The position numbers and the translations under genes are program-made. Below are positions 41,683-48,701 of a DNA stretch of 48,701 bases, one piece after another. The DNA lies in NCBI GenBank assembly GCA_023666125.1, contig JAMPCN010000008.1:1-48701 (forward strand), given 5' to 3'. Below the pieces are notes generated by a model. The model searched no databases. It was not told the origin of the DNA and worked only from the letters and a program-made list of their open reading frames with translations. This DNA is from Bacillus sp. (in: firmicutes). Lineage in GTDB: Bacteria; Bacillota; Clostridia; Lachnospirales; Lachnospiraceae. Every line of letters begins with the position of its first letter. Within the stretch, counting starts at the first letter, position 1.

Positions 41683-41696
41683 GTTATCCTCATCCT

Positions 41697-41764
41697 AGAG
41701 CGTTTTTGCAACATGGCATATTTGTGACGCTCCGGCACAAATTGCCGTCTGAACTTGTTCAGAC
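41697..41764 (-). promoter_or_regulatory. Pseudoknot RNA element, copy C, before purF
   Basis: On the minus strand: hairpin 1 GTCTGAAC-AA-GTTCAGAC (41764-41747). Hairpin 2 GGCA-ATTTGTG / CACAAAT-A-TGCC (41746-41715) with the 9-base loop CCGGAGCGT. Then ACGCTCT (41703-41697), which pairs with GGAGCGT of that loop (six Watson-Crick pairs and one G-U). It fills the whole 84-bp gap between purC and purF and ends 6 bases before the purF ribosome-binding site. Confidence 0.65.
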
Positions 41765-41766
41765 TT

Positions 41767-42471
41767 CTATAAGCCAAGTCTCTTAAACACCTCGTTATAT
41801 GCCTCTTCCACGTTGCCTAAATCTCTGCGGAAGCGGTCTTTATCCAGCTTTTCGTTCGTATGGACATCCCAGAGCCTGCAAGTGTCAGGGCTTGTTTCGT
41901 CCGCAAGAATAATCTGTCCGTGATAACGTCCAAATTCTATCTTAAAATCAATCAGTTTGATATCCGCCTGTAAAAAGTATTTTTTCAACACTTCATTGAC
42001 TTTGAAGGCGTATTTTTTAATGGTGTCGATTTCCTCCCACGTCGCAAGCTTCATCGCTACCGCGAAATAGCTATTGATAAGCGGGTCGCCGAGTTCATCA
42101 TTTTTATAGCTGAATTCAATGGTCGGCTCTTCAAACGGCGTTCCCTCCGGCACGCCCAGTCTCTTGGAAAAACTTCCTGCCGCCACGTTGCGGATAATGA
42201 CTTCAAGCGGTACAATCTCCACTTTCTTGACCGCGGTTTCCCTGTCGCTTAATTCTTCGATGAGATGCGTCGGAACGCCCTCCTTTTCCAAAAGCTGAAA
42301 TACGCGGTTCGTCATTTTGTTATTGATGACGCCTTTTCCGACAATCGTGCCTTTCTTCTCGCCGTTAAACGCCGTTGCGTCGTCCTTATAATCCACGATT
42401 AAAATATCCGGGTCGTCCGTTTTAAATACTTTCTTTGCCTTTCCCTCATAAAGCTGGTCTAGTTTCTGCAT
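41767..42471 (-). CDS. purC: SAICAR synthetase PurC
   Basis: PurC joins aspartate to CAIR with [33 protein letters not shown] at the N terminus, [24 protein letters not shown], and [30 protein letters not shown] are all family signatures. At 234 residues it is the short bacterial type. It begins only 35 bp after the coiled-coil gene, with no promoter visible between, so it is probably transcribed from further upstream. Confidence 0.97.
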   Translation of the reverse strand: MQKLDQLYEGKAKKVFKTDDPDILIVDYKDDATAFNGEKKGTIVGKGVINNKMTNRVFQLLEKEGVPTHLIEELSDRETAVKKVEIVPLEVIIRNVAAGSFSKRLGVPEGTPFEEPTIEFSYKNDELGDPLINSYFAVAMKLATWEEIDTIKKYAFKVNEVLKKYFLQADIKLIDFKIEFGRYHGQIILADETSPDTCRLWDVHTNEKLDKDRFRRDLGNVEEAYNEVFKRLGL

Positions 42472-42506
42472 AACGCTTTTCCTCCTTTGATTTCACAGTT
42501 TCTATT

Positions 42507-43694
42507 CTACATACTTTTCTCGTACTTTTCAACTGCCGCTATAATTTCCTTTGCATATTTCGGATAGCGGTGTACCAAATCCATAATGTCTCTCTGGGAA
42601 CTTTTTGCCACCACTTCTTTGTTATAATCCATCCTGCGGCGCAGCGACTGTCTTCTGATAATCAGACCGTGGCGGATTTCCACCATCTCTTTATGGTCTA
42701 AAATAGCTTCCGTCTGATGCAGCCAGATGGCCGGATCCTGAATCTGATACCGCTTCAAAATCCGCAAAAGTTCCTGCTGATTATAATCCAAATCCAGTTC
42801 GGCGCGTTTGCATTTTTCCCGCTCCTCTTTTTCCTGATAATACATATTCCATGCCTTTTCCAGTTCTTCCGCGCTTGTTACGTCGTATTTTAAATATAAA
42901 TAATCCAACAGGTTCTTATTATTCACATAACGGATTTTTACCTTATTCTGCAAAAGGATAATTTTATTAATGCTCAACTCGACCCGTTTCAAATCGCGTT
43001 TCGCCTCTGTATGCTTGACATAGATAAGCGTAATGGCAAAAGCGGCTACGCCGGCCGTCAACAGATATCCCGCTTTCGTGTCCATCTCCAGAATAAACTG
43101 CAATGCCAACAGCAGCGTAAAACATAGACCCAGCGCGGTCACGCAGATAATCGCCATGCCCTTAGTGTCCGCGATAGCGCCCATCAATTCATTCTTACGG
43201 TAAAGATAGGCGTGCTTTTCACCCTCCAGTCGGCTTAAATCTTTCTTTATCAGTTCGTGGTATTCCTCCGCCTCTTTTATCTTGGCGCAGCCTTCTTCGA
43301 TTTCATCTAACATACGCTCTATCTGGCGGAAACGTTCATCGCTCATCCGGCGTTTTCTGCCGACATAATCGTCTCTGCTGTTCTGCAGAAGTTCCACTTT
43401 CTTGGCAACAGTCTGCAGTTCCTGCGCCTCTTCTTCCGGAAGGGCCTCTATTTCTTCCATATCCTTTAAGTAGGAAGTCACCATATTGTATTCAAAGGTC
43501 AAGTTTTCCAGTTCCTTTGTTGCATCCGCCATTTTTTCCAGACAGTTGCGCACATATGCGTCACGGACTTCCTTATTGTCAAAGTCTACGTTCTTTTCTT
43601 CCTCTTCATCTTCGTCTTCCCAGTCTGTTTCTTCATATTCCTCTTCGTCGATATCCCTGTTCCATCTTTTAAATATTTTTTTGAAAATATTCAT
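42507..43694 (-). CDS. Coiled-coil membrane protein of unknown function
   Basis: I do not recognise the family. About 395 residues: a basic start (IFKKIFKRWN), a strongly acidic stretch at 18-36, and a coiled coil at about 45-180. Two membrane segments follow at about 182-204 and 210-228 with a very short loop, then a second helical part to the end (KRDLKRVELSINKIILLQNKV and on). Both long helical parts would thus be cytoplasmic, joined by a membrane hairpin. I place the start at ATG 43694 (7 bases after AAAGG); ATG 43700 has poor spacing. It is the last gene of the DUF5717-DUF5716-TPR cassette, 14 bp after the TPR gene. A scaffold at the membrane is a possible role, by inference only. Confidence 0.75.
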   Translation of the reverse strand: MNIFKKIFKRWNRDIDEEEYEETDWEDEDEEEEKNVDFDNKEVRDAYVRNCLEKMADATKELENLTFEYNMVTSYLKDMEEIEALPEEEAQELQTVAKKVELLQNSRDDYVGRKRRMSDERFRQIERMLDEIEEGCAKIKEAEEYHELIKKDLSRLEGEKHAYLYRKNELMGAIADTKGMAIICVTALGLCFTLLLALQFILEMDTKAGYLLTAGVAAFAITLIYVKHTEAKRDLKRVELSINKIILLQNKVKIRYVNNKNLLDYLYLKYDVTSAEELEKAWNMYYQEKEEREKCKRAELDLDYNQQELLRILKRYQIQDPAIWLHQTEAILDHKEMVEIRHGLIIRRQSLRRRMDYNKEVVAKSSQRDIMDLVHRYPKYAKEIIAAVEKYEKSM

Positions 43695-43708
43695 AACCAT
43701 GCCTTTCT

Positions 43709-44551
43709 CTATCTTGCCACGCTCTCTCTGTAAGCGTCTTTGAGCGTGTTTGTCAATCTTTCTATTTCATCATAATACGGTACTGCGCTTCCCGCGCCGC
43801 CGTCCTCCTTACAGACGCGCAAGGTAAAAAGCATCCTGTTTTCCTGCGTCATTTCAAACTGGCCTGCTGCCTGTTCCACCATACGTTCCACCTGCAGGGA
43901 GCTTTCATGCAAATCCGGGTGTTTGGCTATATAATCCAGATATTCCTTGTCGCCGCTTCGCATCCTGCGTGCGATAAGAGACTGCTTTAGGCTTTCGTCA
44001 CTGCCGCTTACCTGATAAGCCTTATCAAAATAATCCTGCGCACGTTCAAATAAAAAGAGTCGGGCGTTGACGACACCCATGTTATGAAGCACTTTGCCCC
44101 GCAATACTTTTTCCTCCTCAGGAAGATTTGACAATAGTTCATCATATCTTTCCAGCGCAATGGCATATCTTTTATTTTGCAGCATATAGTCCGCTTTCGC
44201 CTTCTGCTTCTCATAAGAACTTAACCCGGCGTTATTTTTAATAAGCGTCTCCGTCTTAGATACCGTTTCCGCCGGATAAAGCCCCGCATACTCTAATATC
44301 ATTCCCACATATGCGCTTGGCGAACCCTTTTGATTCACAAGCGCATACAAAGCATGGGCAAGCTTGGGCAGCCCGCACTCCTCGTCCAGCCAGCGCGCCA
44401 GTTTCTCGCTCACGATTTCCTGGTCTAACAGTTCCGCATTCTCCACGAGACAGTAACAAAGTTCTTCCAGCGAATATAGGTTTACATAAGTCTTTTCAAA
44501 GAAATATGGCGTCTGTGCATAATTTCCTGTACTTAATATGATACGGCTCAT
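43709..44551 (-). CDS. TPR-like protein of unknown function
   Basis: 280 residues. The N-terminal part reads MSRIILSTGNYAQTPYFFEKTYVNLYSLEELCYCLVENAELLD; I do not know the domain by name, but it recurs, as far as I remember, in Clostridia beside DUF5716/5717 genes. The middle (about 125-205) has helical repeats of TPR type: AKADYMLQNKRYAIALERYDELL and VLHNMGVVNARLFLFERAQDYFDKAYQVSG, the latter close to the TPR consensus. The rest is helical. No membrane segment is visible. It lies 45 bp after the DUF5716-like gene and is likely an adaptor. Confidence 0.7.
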   Translation of the reverse strand: MSRIILSTGNYAQTPYFFEKTYVNLYSLEELCYCLVENAELLDQEIVSEKLARWLDEECGLPKLAHALYALVNQKGSPSAYVGMILEYAGLYPAETVSKTETLIKNNAGLSSYEKQKAKADYMLQNKRYAIALERYDELLSNLPEEEKVLRGKVLHNMGVVNARLFLFERAQDYFDKAYQVSGSDESLKQSLIARRMRSGDKEYLDYIAKHPDLHESSLQVERMVEQAAGQFEMTQENRMLFTLRVCKEDGGAGSAVPYYDEIERLTNTLKDAYRESVAR

Positions 44552-44596
44552 ATTCCGCCTGCCTTTCTCTTCTTTTGTGAATTTTATTACGGCATT

Positions 44597-45910
44597 TTAT
44601 ACCGTGAACTGTTTCGTCCAGACTTTTTTCCCTGCCGGAAACAATTCTCCAAATCCCAAATCCGTTACCTTAATTTCCACGCATTCCTGAGAAGTCATAT
44701 AAATTTCCATCGCATACCGGCCAAATGCGTTTTCCCTGACAGGCGCCCCCTCCAAGACTATCTCTTTGACCTGAATCTGTCTCCCCGTCAGCGGCGTAAT
44801 CGTAAAGGAAACCGCATTTTCCTCTCCTGCCAGCAAAAACTCGCACTCCTTGTGTACTTCATACCAGTTCTCACCTGCATCCAAAAGCGCGTAATACGAT
44901 TCCTGTCCTCTTTTTATCACATTCATGCCAATATTTGACTTTAGTTTGTCCGGTCCGAGGAAAATATTCTCTTTTGACGCCTCCCCCGGCTCTATTTTCT
45001 CCAACAGCCCGTAACAGGCTCCTTTGCAGAATAGATTGTTTCCCTGAAAGACCCTTCTGTTTCTGCATAAAAATTGCAGCGATTGCTTTGCCCATCCATC
45101 CCGAAATCCGTCTCCGAGAAGGTAAGCTGACGAAACGATTCTGTCGGCGCATGCCTCTTCTAAAATATGCAAAAACTTTTCATCCGCAAACGCATAACTG
45201 TCCGCCTTAATTTTTTCTTCTTCCTCTTCGCCGGGCAGAACCAGTGAATGATGCTCCTTTTCTTCAATTAAAACAACGATTGGCGTCGTTTTTTTGTTAC
45301 GCTCCATTCGGTAGGTCTTCAGCCTTGTGCCGTTATGTTCACAGGCAAGCACCTGATAATTCCACAGCTCCTCCGGCTGGTGCAGCACAAAATAGTAAAA
45401 ACTCTCCGTATGGCTTTGAAAATAAATATGGGAAGTCTTTAAATGCAGATTCACCGCCGCTTTCGCCAACACCTCCACCATTCTGTCATCCAGATTATCC
45501 ATCGTAAACATCAAAGCGGCTATATTTTCCGCCGGTACAATGAAGTTTAACAGCGAAAGGCTCCTTTTAATAAACAGGGCAAGCAGGGCAATCGGGTCAA
45601 AAGGCTCCTCTTCTATTGTAATCATTTCTCCCTTTCTTGCAAGCTCCATTAAATCCGTAACCAAAGTTCCATCTTCCGACCCGCCGTTTTTCAGCGCGTC
45701 CTTACCGTAAAGCCATTGATTGACTCCTTTTCGTTTACATAACACAGTCGGAATATGGTACTGCTTCGTACCGATAACGGTGGCAACGCTTTCTACCGCA
45801 TCTTCCCCATAAACGCAGTAACTAATCTGGGAAAAGTCGTTTCCCAAATCATAGCCCACAAGAATGCTGCCTTTATGCACTTTTTCCTCCGACTTTTTAT
45901 CAAAAAACAT
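44597..45910 (-). CDS. DUF5716-like protein with actin/Hsp70-type ATPase motifs
   Basis: 437 residues. Near the N terminus VGYDLGNDFSQISYCVYG resembles the phosphate-1 loop of Hsp70/actin ATPases (DLGTTNS in DnaK). At about 265-300, AYLLGDGFRDGWAKQSLQFLCRNRRVFQGNNLFCKGACYG resembles the adenosine motif, where DnaK has VGGSSR...NPDEAVAxGAA. The phosphate-2 loop is not clear (ACEHNGTRLKTY is at its place), so ATP hydrolysis is uncertain. The last 110 residues look beta-rich and may be a binding domain. I recall the family as DUF5716. It lies between the DUF5717-like and the TPR gene. Confidence 0.75.
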   Translation of the reverse strand: MFFDKKSEEKVHKGSILVGYDLGNDFSQISYCVYGEDAVESVATVIGTKQYHIPTVLCKRKGVNQWLYGKDALKNGGSEDGTLVTDLMELARKGEMITIEEEPFDPIALLALFIKRSLSLLNFIVPAENIAALMFTMDNLDDRMVEVLAKAAVNLHLKTSHIYFQSHTESFYYFVLHQPEELWNYQVLACEHNGTRLKTYRMERNKKTTPIVVLIEEKEHHSLVLPGEEEEEKIKADSYAFADEKFLHILEEACADRIVSSAYLLGDGFRDGWAKQSLQFLCRNRRVFQGNNLFCKGACYGLLEKIEPGEASKENIFLGPDKLKSNIGMNVIKRGQESYYALLDAGENWYEVHKECEFLLAGEENAVSFTITPLTGRQIQVKEIVLEGAPVRENAFGRYAMEIYMTSQECVEIKVTDLGFGELFPAGKKVWTKQFTV

Positions 45911-45940
45911 CTTTCCGTCTCCTGCCCGTCCGCTTATCCG

Positions 45941-48701
45941 TTATAATTCCGTAAACAGCTTATCCGCCATAAAATCCTTTTTATAATATTCTTCCAGCAG
46001 CTTATCCACCGTATCATAATCCTGCAGCGTCTTGCCAATCATGATATCATTCAGCATATGAAACCGGCTTAGTGTATGCGGCGCATTGCTGTCGCTTACA
46101 TTAATGGTTCCGCTCTGCGTCAACTGCTCGCCTTTGTCGGAACTTTCTTTGATATAGTATTGCAGACGTTCCCCGAAAAACAGGACAAATTCCTTTACGC
46201 AGATGCCCGCAAACATATCTTTCATTGTCTCCTGGCTGTATTCTTTCCCGTCATCGCCCTCCTGCTGCAACAGATAGTTGATAGTAACGCGATGCCCCGG
46301 CGCCGCCCGGTATTCCACAATGGACTTATCCTGCAAAAGATCCAGCGCCGGAAGATAGCTCTGATATTCCTTAAACTGCGGCAAAATAATCTGCTGACGC
46401 AGTAACTGCTGCAAAAATGTGCGAATCACTTCTTTTATTTCTTCCGTAATCTCCTGCGGATTCTCCGCATAATATTTCAGATACGCTATTTTACATACCA
46501 GATGCATCCGGCTCTTTTCCTTATACATTTGCAAAACGCTCTGCGCCAAAAACGAATCCGCAATTTTTTCTCTTATCACATAGTCATAACAATACTGTGA
46601 CAAAAATGCCAAAATAACTTCTTCTTTTCCGCCCTCTTTGGCGTATGTACGGAAAATATCCGTCTTTTCCGCAATATGAAAGCCCGTATAAAGCGCCTGC
46701 ACAATAATGCGCTCGCTTAAGTCATAAACATCCACGCCAAAGTCTCTTGCCGCTTTCCAGATATCCCGCATATCCTGCATACTGCCATTATAATAATGCA
46801 CCAGATAGCGCAGAATTTCTTCGTCATATTTTCCTTTTTTCAAAATATAATACAGGATACCCGTCATGAACTCGTCTTCTTCCTGTTCACCGCGGCTTAA
46901 AATCCTGCTGCACAGCTTTAAAAGCGTTTTTACCTCGATGCAGTACGGCCCGGTATAACGCACCCACGCATATGCTTCCTCACACAACCCCCGCAGCGTC
47001 ATAATACGCACGATTTCCTTTCTGTCATCCAAAGCGATTTCCTCGGGGCGCAGGGATACCAAATAATCATCCAGTTCCCACATTCTGTCCTTTTCATAGT
47101 AAAACCGTACCAGCCTGCTCTTAATTTCCTGTCTGTGGGTTTCCACCAAAAAATCGGAACCGGCAAGTCTTTTAAACCGTTCCACATTGTCTTCCTGTAT
47201 ATCAAGCGTACCCTGATGTCCATAGCAGACATAAATATCATAGCCGAAATGCTCCCTGACAAAAGGCGCCGCCATCTGTGCCAGTTTTCCGGTTTTTATA
47301 AGCGGTTCGCATGTAAAAGGGATGCTCGCTGTATAGCGGTTACATTCCCCGTCCTCCAAAACCACCTGACATTCCCCGTCAAACACAGGAACTAACGCCC
47401 GCCTGCCTGATACGGGATAGGAAAGCCTTTTTTCACCATACGGATATGCCAGAATCACCTTTTTTATGGCATCGCTTTCTATGGTAATCTCCTGCATAAA
47501 TGCAAGTTCCATAAGCCCCCCTGCCACTTCCTCATCCACCAGAGACTGTGTCAGGACATTCCGATAAATATAAGCTAAAGACTTATTGATTCTGCCCTTT
47601 TTCACCTGCTCTATGGCAAACTGCTCGATTGCCGGCATGTAGTTTACATAAATATCCGGTATCTCTTCCTGGTGTTTTATTACATAGGCATACAGCCATG
47701 CGGTAATTTCATAGTTTAAATCACTCTGATAAGAAAAATACATCAGCGCCATCTTGGGAAGCGACTGCTTATCATCCAACGTAACGGACATCATATAGTA
47801 TTCATATAATCTGGTAATCCGCAGATTCTGTTCCACCCCCGCCTGATACCATGTAAAATATTTACTGCCGTATTTATTTCCTTTAATAAGCGTGGCGCAT
47901 ATGGCGTGAAGGGTATCGTTTTGCGGCCTGTTCTGATAACAGGTAATCAAAATCTGCAGCAAAAGTCCGGAATAACCTTTCTGTTTCTGCGCCATATATA
48001 ATAACTGTATCATGACGTCGTCTTTCATGACTTCATTTTTCGCCGCATAGTTTAATACCTGCAATTCAAATTCGTCCAGTTTCATTAACATGGCCGGATT
48101 CATCCAGATGAGGTTCCACGCCTCAATATATATCATCGGGCTGTGGCATCCATAGGCAAAAAGTTCTTCCAAAAGCGCCCATTTTCTGGCCGGCGTACGG
48201 GTATACTCATCCGCTATAAATAAAAGCAGCCATGCAATCCGCCAATTTCCGCGGTTTTTCTCATAATATCCGGCAATGGTATGCGCCACTTCGTCAATAT
48301 ACTGCTCGTTCTTGCTGCAAAGCGTTGTTAAATACAGATAGTAGCACCATAATTCCAGATTGCTTTCCTGCATATCCTCTATCAGTTCTTTATCCTGTTC
48401 CAGAATCCATTTTGCCTCATGAAAACGCTCCTGAGCCATAAAAAGCTGCGCCTGGAACATTCTTGCCAGTACGTCTTTTCCATCGATTTCCTTTAAGCGT
48501 TCTATCAGCTTATCGGTCTCTTCCATCCACGTTGCCGCGCTTATTTTCTTTAAGCGGAATGCCTGATAATACTGCATAAGCTGCATGGTAATCCGCTTTT
48601 TTTCCTGATAGAATCCGGGTACGCCGCGTCTGTTTTCCGGACGGCACACCACCGTTATCGGAACCGTAACCGTCCGCTCAAAACTAATCAGACGAATGCA
48701 G
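45941..48701 (-). CDS. DUF5717-like large protein, C-terminal part (cut by window edge)
   Basis: The frame is open to the right edge, so at least 919 residues belong to a longer protein. The first visible residues (RLISFERTVTVPITVVCRP) look like the last strand of a beta domain, then KRITMQLMQYYQAFRLKKISAATWMEETDKLIERL begins a very long helical, repeat-like region. A part at about residues 420-500 (YPVSGRRALVPVFDGECQVVLEDGECNRYTASIPF) looks beta-rich. I recall such proteins, often over 1200 residues, as DUF5717 in Lachnospiraceae. No membrane segment is seen. A start at GTG 48652 is formally possible, but coding sequence continues upstream of it. Function unknown. Confidence 0.75.
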   Translation of the reverse strand, partial: CIRLISFERTVTVPITVVCRPENRRGVPGFYQEKKRITMQLMQYYQAFRLKKISAATWMEETDKLIERLKEIDGKDVLARMFQAQLFMAQERFHEAKWILEQDKELIEDMQESNLELWCYYLYLTTLCSKNEQYIDEVAHTIAGYYEKNRGNWRIAWLLLFIADEYTRTPARKWALLEELFAYGCHSPMIYIEAWNLIWMNPAMLMKLDEFELQVLNYAAKNEVMKDDVMIQLLYMAQKQKGYSGLLLQILITCYQNRPQNDTLHAICATLIKGNKYGSKYFTWYQAGVEQNLRITRLYEYYMMSVTLDDKQSLPKMALMYFSYQSDLNYEITAWLYAYVIKHQEEIPDIYVNYMPAIEQFAIEQVKKGRINKSLAYIYRNVLTQSLVDEEVAGGLMELAFMQEITIESDAIKKVILAYPYGEKRLSYPVSGRRALVPVFDGECQVVLEDGECNRYTASIPFTCEPLIKTGKLAQMAAPFVREHFGYDIYVCYGHQGTLDIQEDNVERFKRLAGSDFLVETHRQEIKSRLVRFYYEKDRMWELDDYLVSLRPEEIALDDRKEIVRIMTLRGLCEEAYAWVRYTGPYCIEVKTLLKLCSRILSRGEQEEDEFMTGILYYILKKGKYDEEILRYLVHYYNGSMQDMRDIWKAARDFGVDVYDLSERIIVQALYTGFHIAEKTDIFRTYAKEGGKEEVILAFLSQYCYDYVIREKIADSFLAQSVLQMYKEKSRMHLVCKIAYLKYYAENPQEITEEIKEVIRTFLQQLLRQQIILPQFKEYQSYLPALDLLQDKSIVEYRAAPGHRVTINYLLQQEGDDGKEYSQETMKDMFAGICVKEFVLFFGERLQYYIKESSDKGEQLTQSGTINVSDSNAPHTLSRFHMLNDIMIGKTLQDYDTVDKLLEEYYKKDFMADKLFTEL

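Noticed and set aside
48650-48652. GTG 48652 as the true start of the large right-edge protein
   Set aside because: The frame stays open to the window edge and the residues upstream fit a beta-strand of a preceding domain, so the gene is treated as partial.

Overview
The window reads as a chromosomal segment of an anaerobic, spore-forming, flagellated Firmicute, most likely a member of the Lachnospiraceae (Clostridia). The reasons are a Bacillus/Clostridium-type flagellar operon directly behind codY, sporulation genes (gpr, spoIIP, sigK), and several protein families I associate with gut Lachnospiraceae (DUF5716/DUF5717-like, DUF6033-like, a minimal SufC/SufB pair). Family names come from recognition of the protein sequences; no database search was run.

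Layout, mostly minus strand, described in the direction of transcription (right to left). (a) 48701-42507: a cassette of four uncharacterised proteins: a very large DUF5717-like protein cut by the window edge, a DUF5716-like protein with actin/Hsp70-type ATPase motifs, a TPR-like protein, and a coiled-coil protein with two membrane helices. (b) 42471-36146: purine genes purC, purF and purB, a DUF6033-like gene, then purA with its own promoter. Two intergenic gaps here carry the same RNA-like fold, hairpin 1 plus hairpin 2 with a loop-to-downstream pseudoknot, ending at the ribosome-binding site of purF in one case and of the DUF6033-like gene in the other. Stem bases differ between the copies but stay paired. 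(c) 36109-35396: a promoter, two imperfect 33-nt repeats that fold as hairpins with alike loops, a terminator, and a broken PBECR-like nuclease gene. This is the layout of a type III toxin-antitoxin locus. (d) 35441-29843: a GNAT acetyltransferase, sufC-sufB-pepF, and a PurF paralogue that has lost its glutaminase residues. (e) 29705-27846: a zinc-ribbon protein translationally coupled to a TPM-domain protein. (f) 27739-20994: rpsT, gpr, spoIIP, lepA, hemW and sigK, an order much like that of Bacillus for the first five. (g) 20968-18830: a degenerate HD-GYP protein and a degenerate PilT-like ATPase in the sigK operon. (h) 18661-13771: comM, dprA, topA. (i) 13613-1: codY and the flagellar operon flgB-flgC-fliE-fliF-fliG-fliH-fliI-fliJ-ylxF-fliK-flgD-(flagellar operon protein)-flgE-flbD.

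How the genes work together: the flagellar run encodes the proximal rod, MS ring, switch protein FliG, export ATPase with its regulators, hook-length control, hook cap and hook. CodY, encoded just before it, is a GTP/branched-chain-amino-acid sensor known to repress motility in relatives. The purine genes cover the PRPP amidation, SAICAR, adenylosuccinate lyase and adenylosuccinate synthetase steps. gpr, spoIIP and sigK act at different stages of the spore cycle. Nothing here looks like a prophage, an insertion sequence or a CRISPR array, and I saw no tRNA or rRNA gene.
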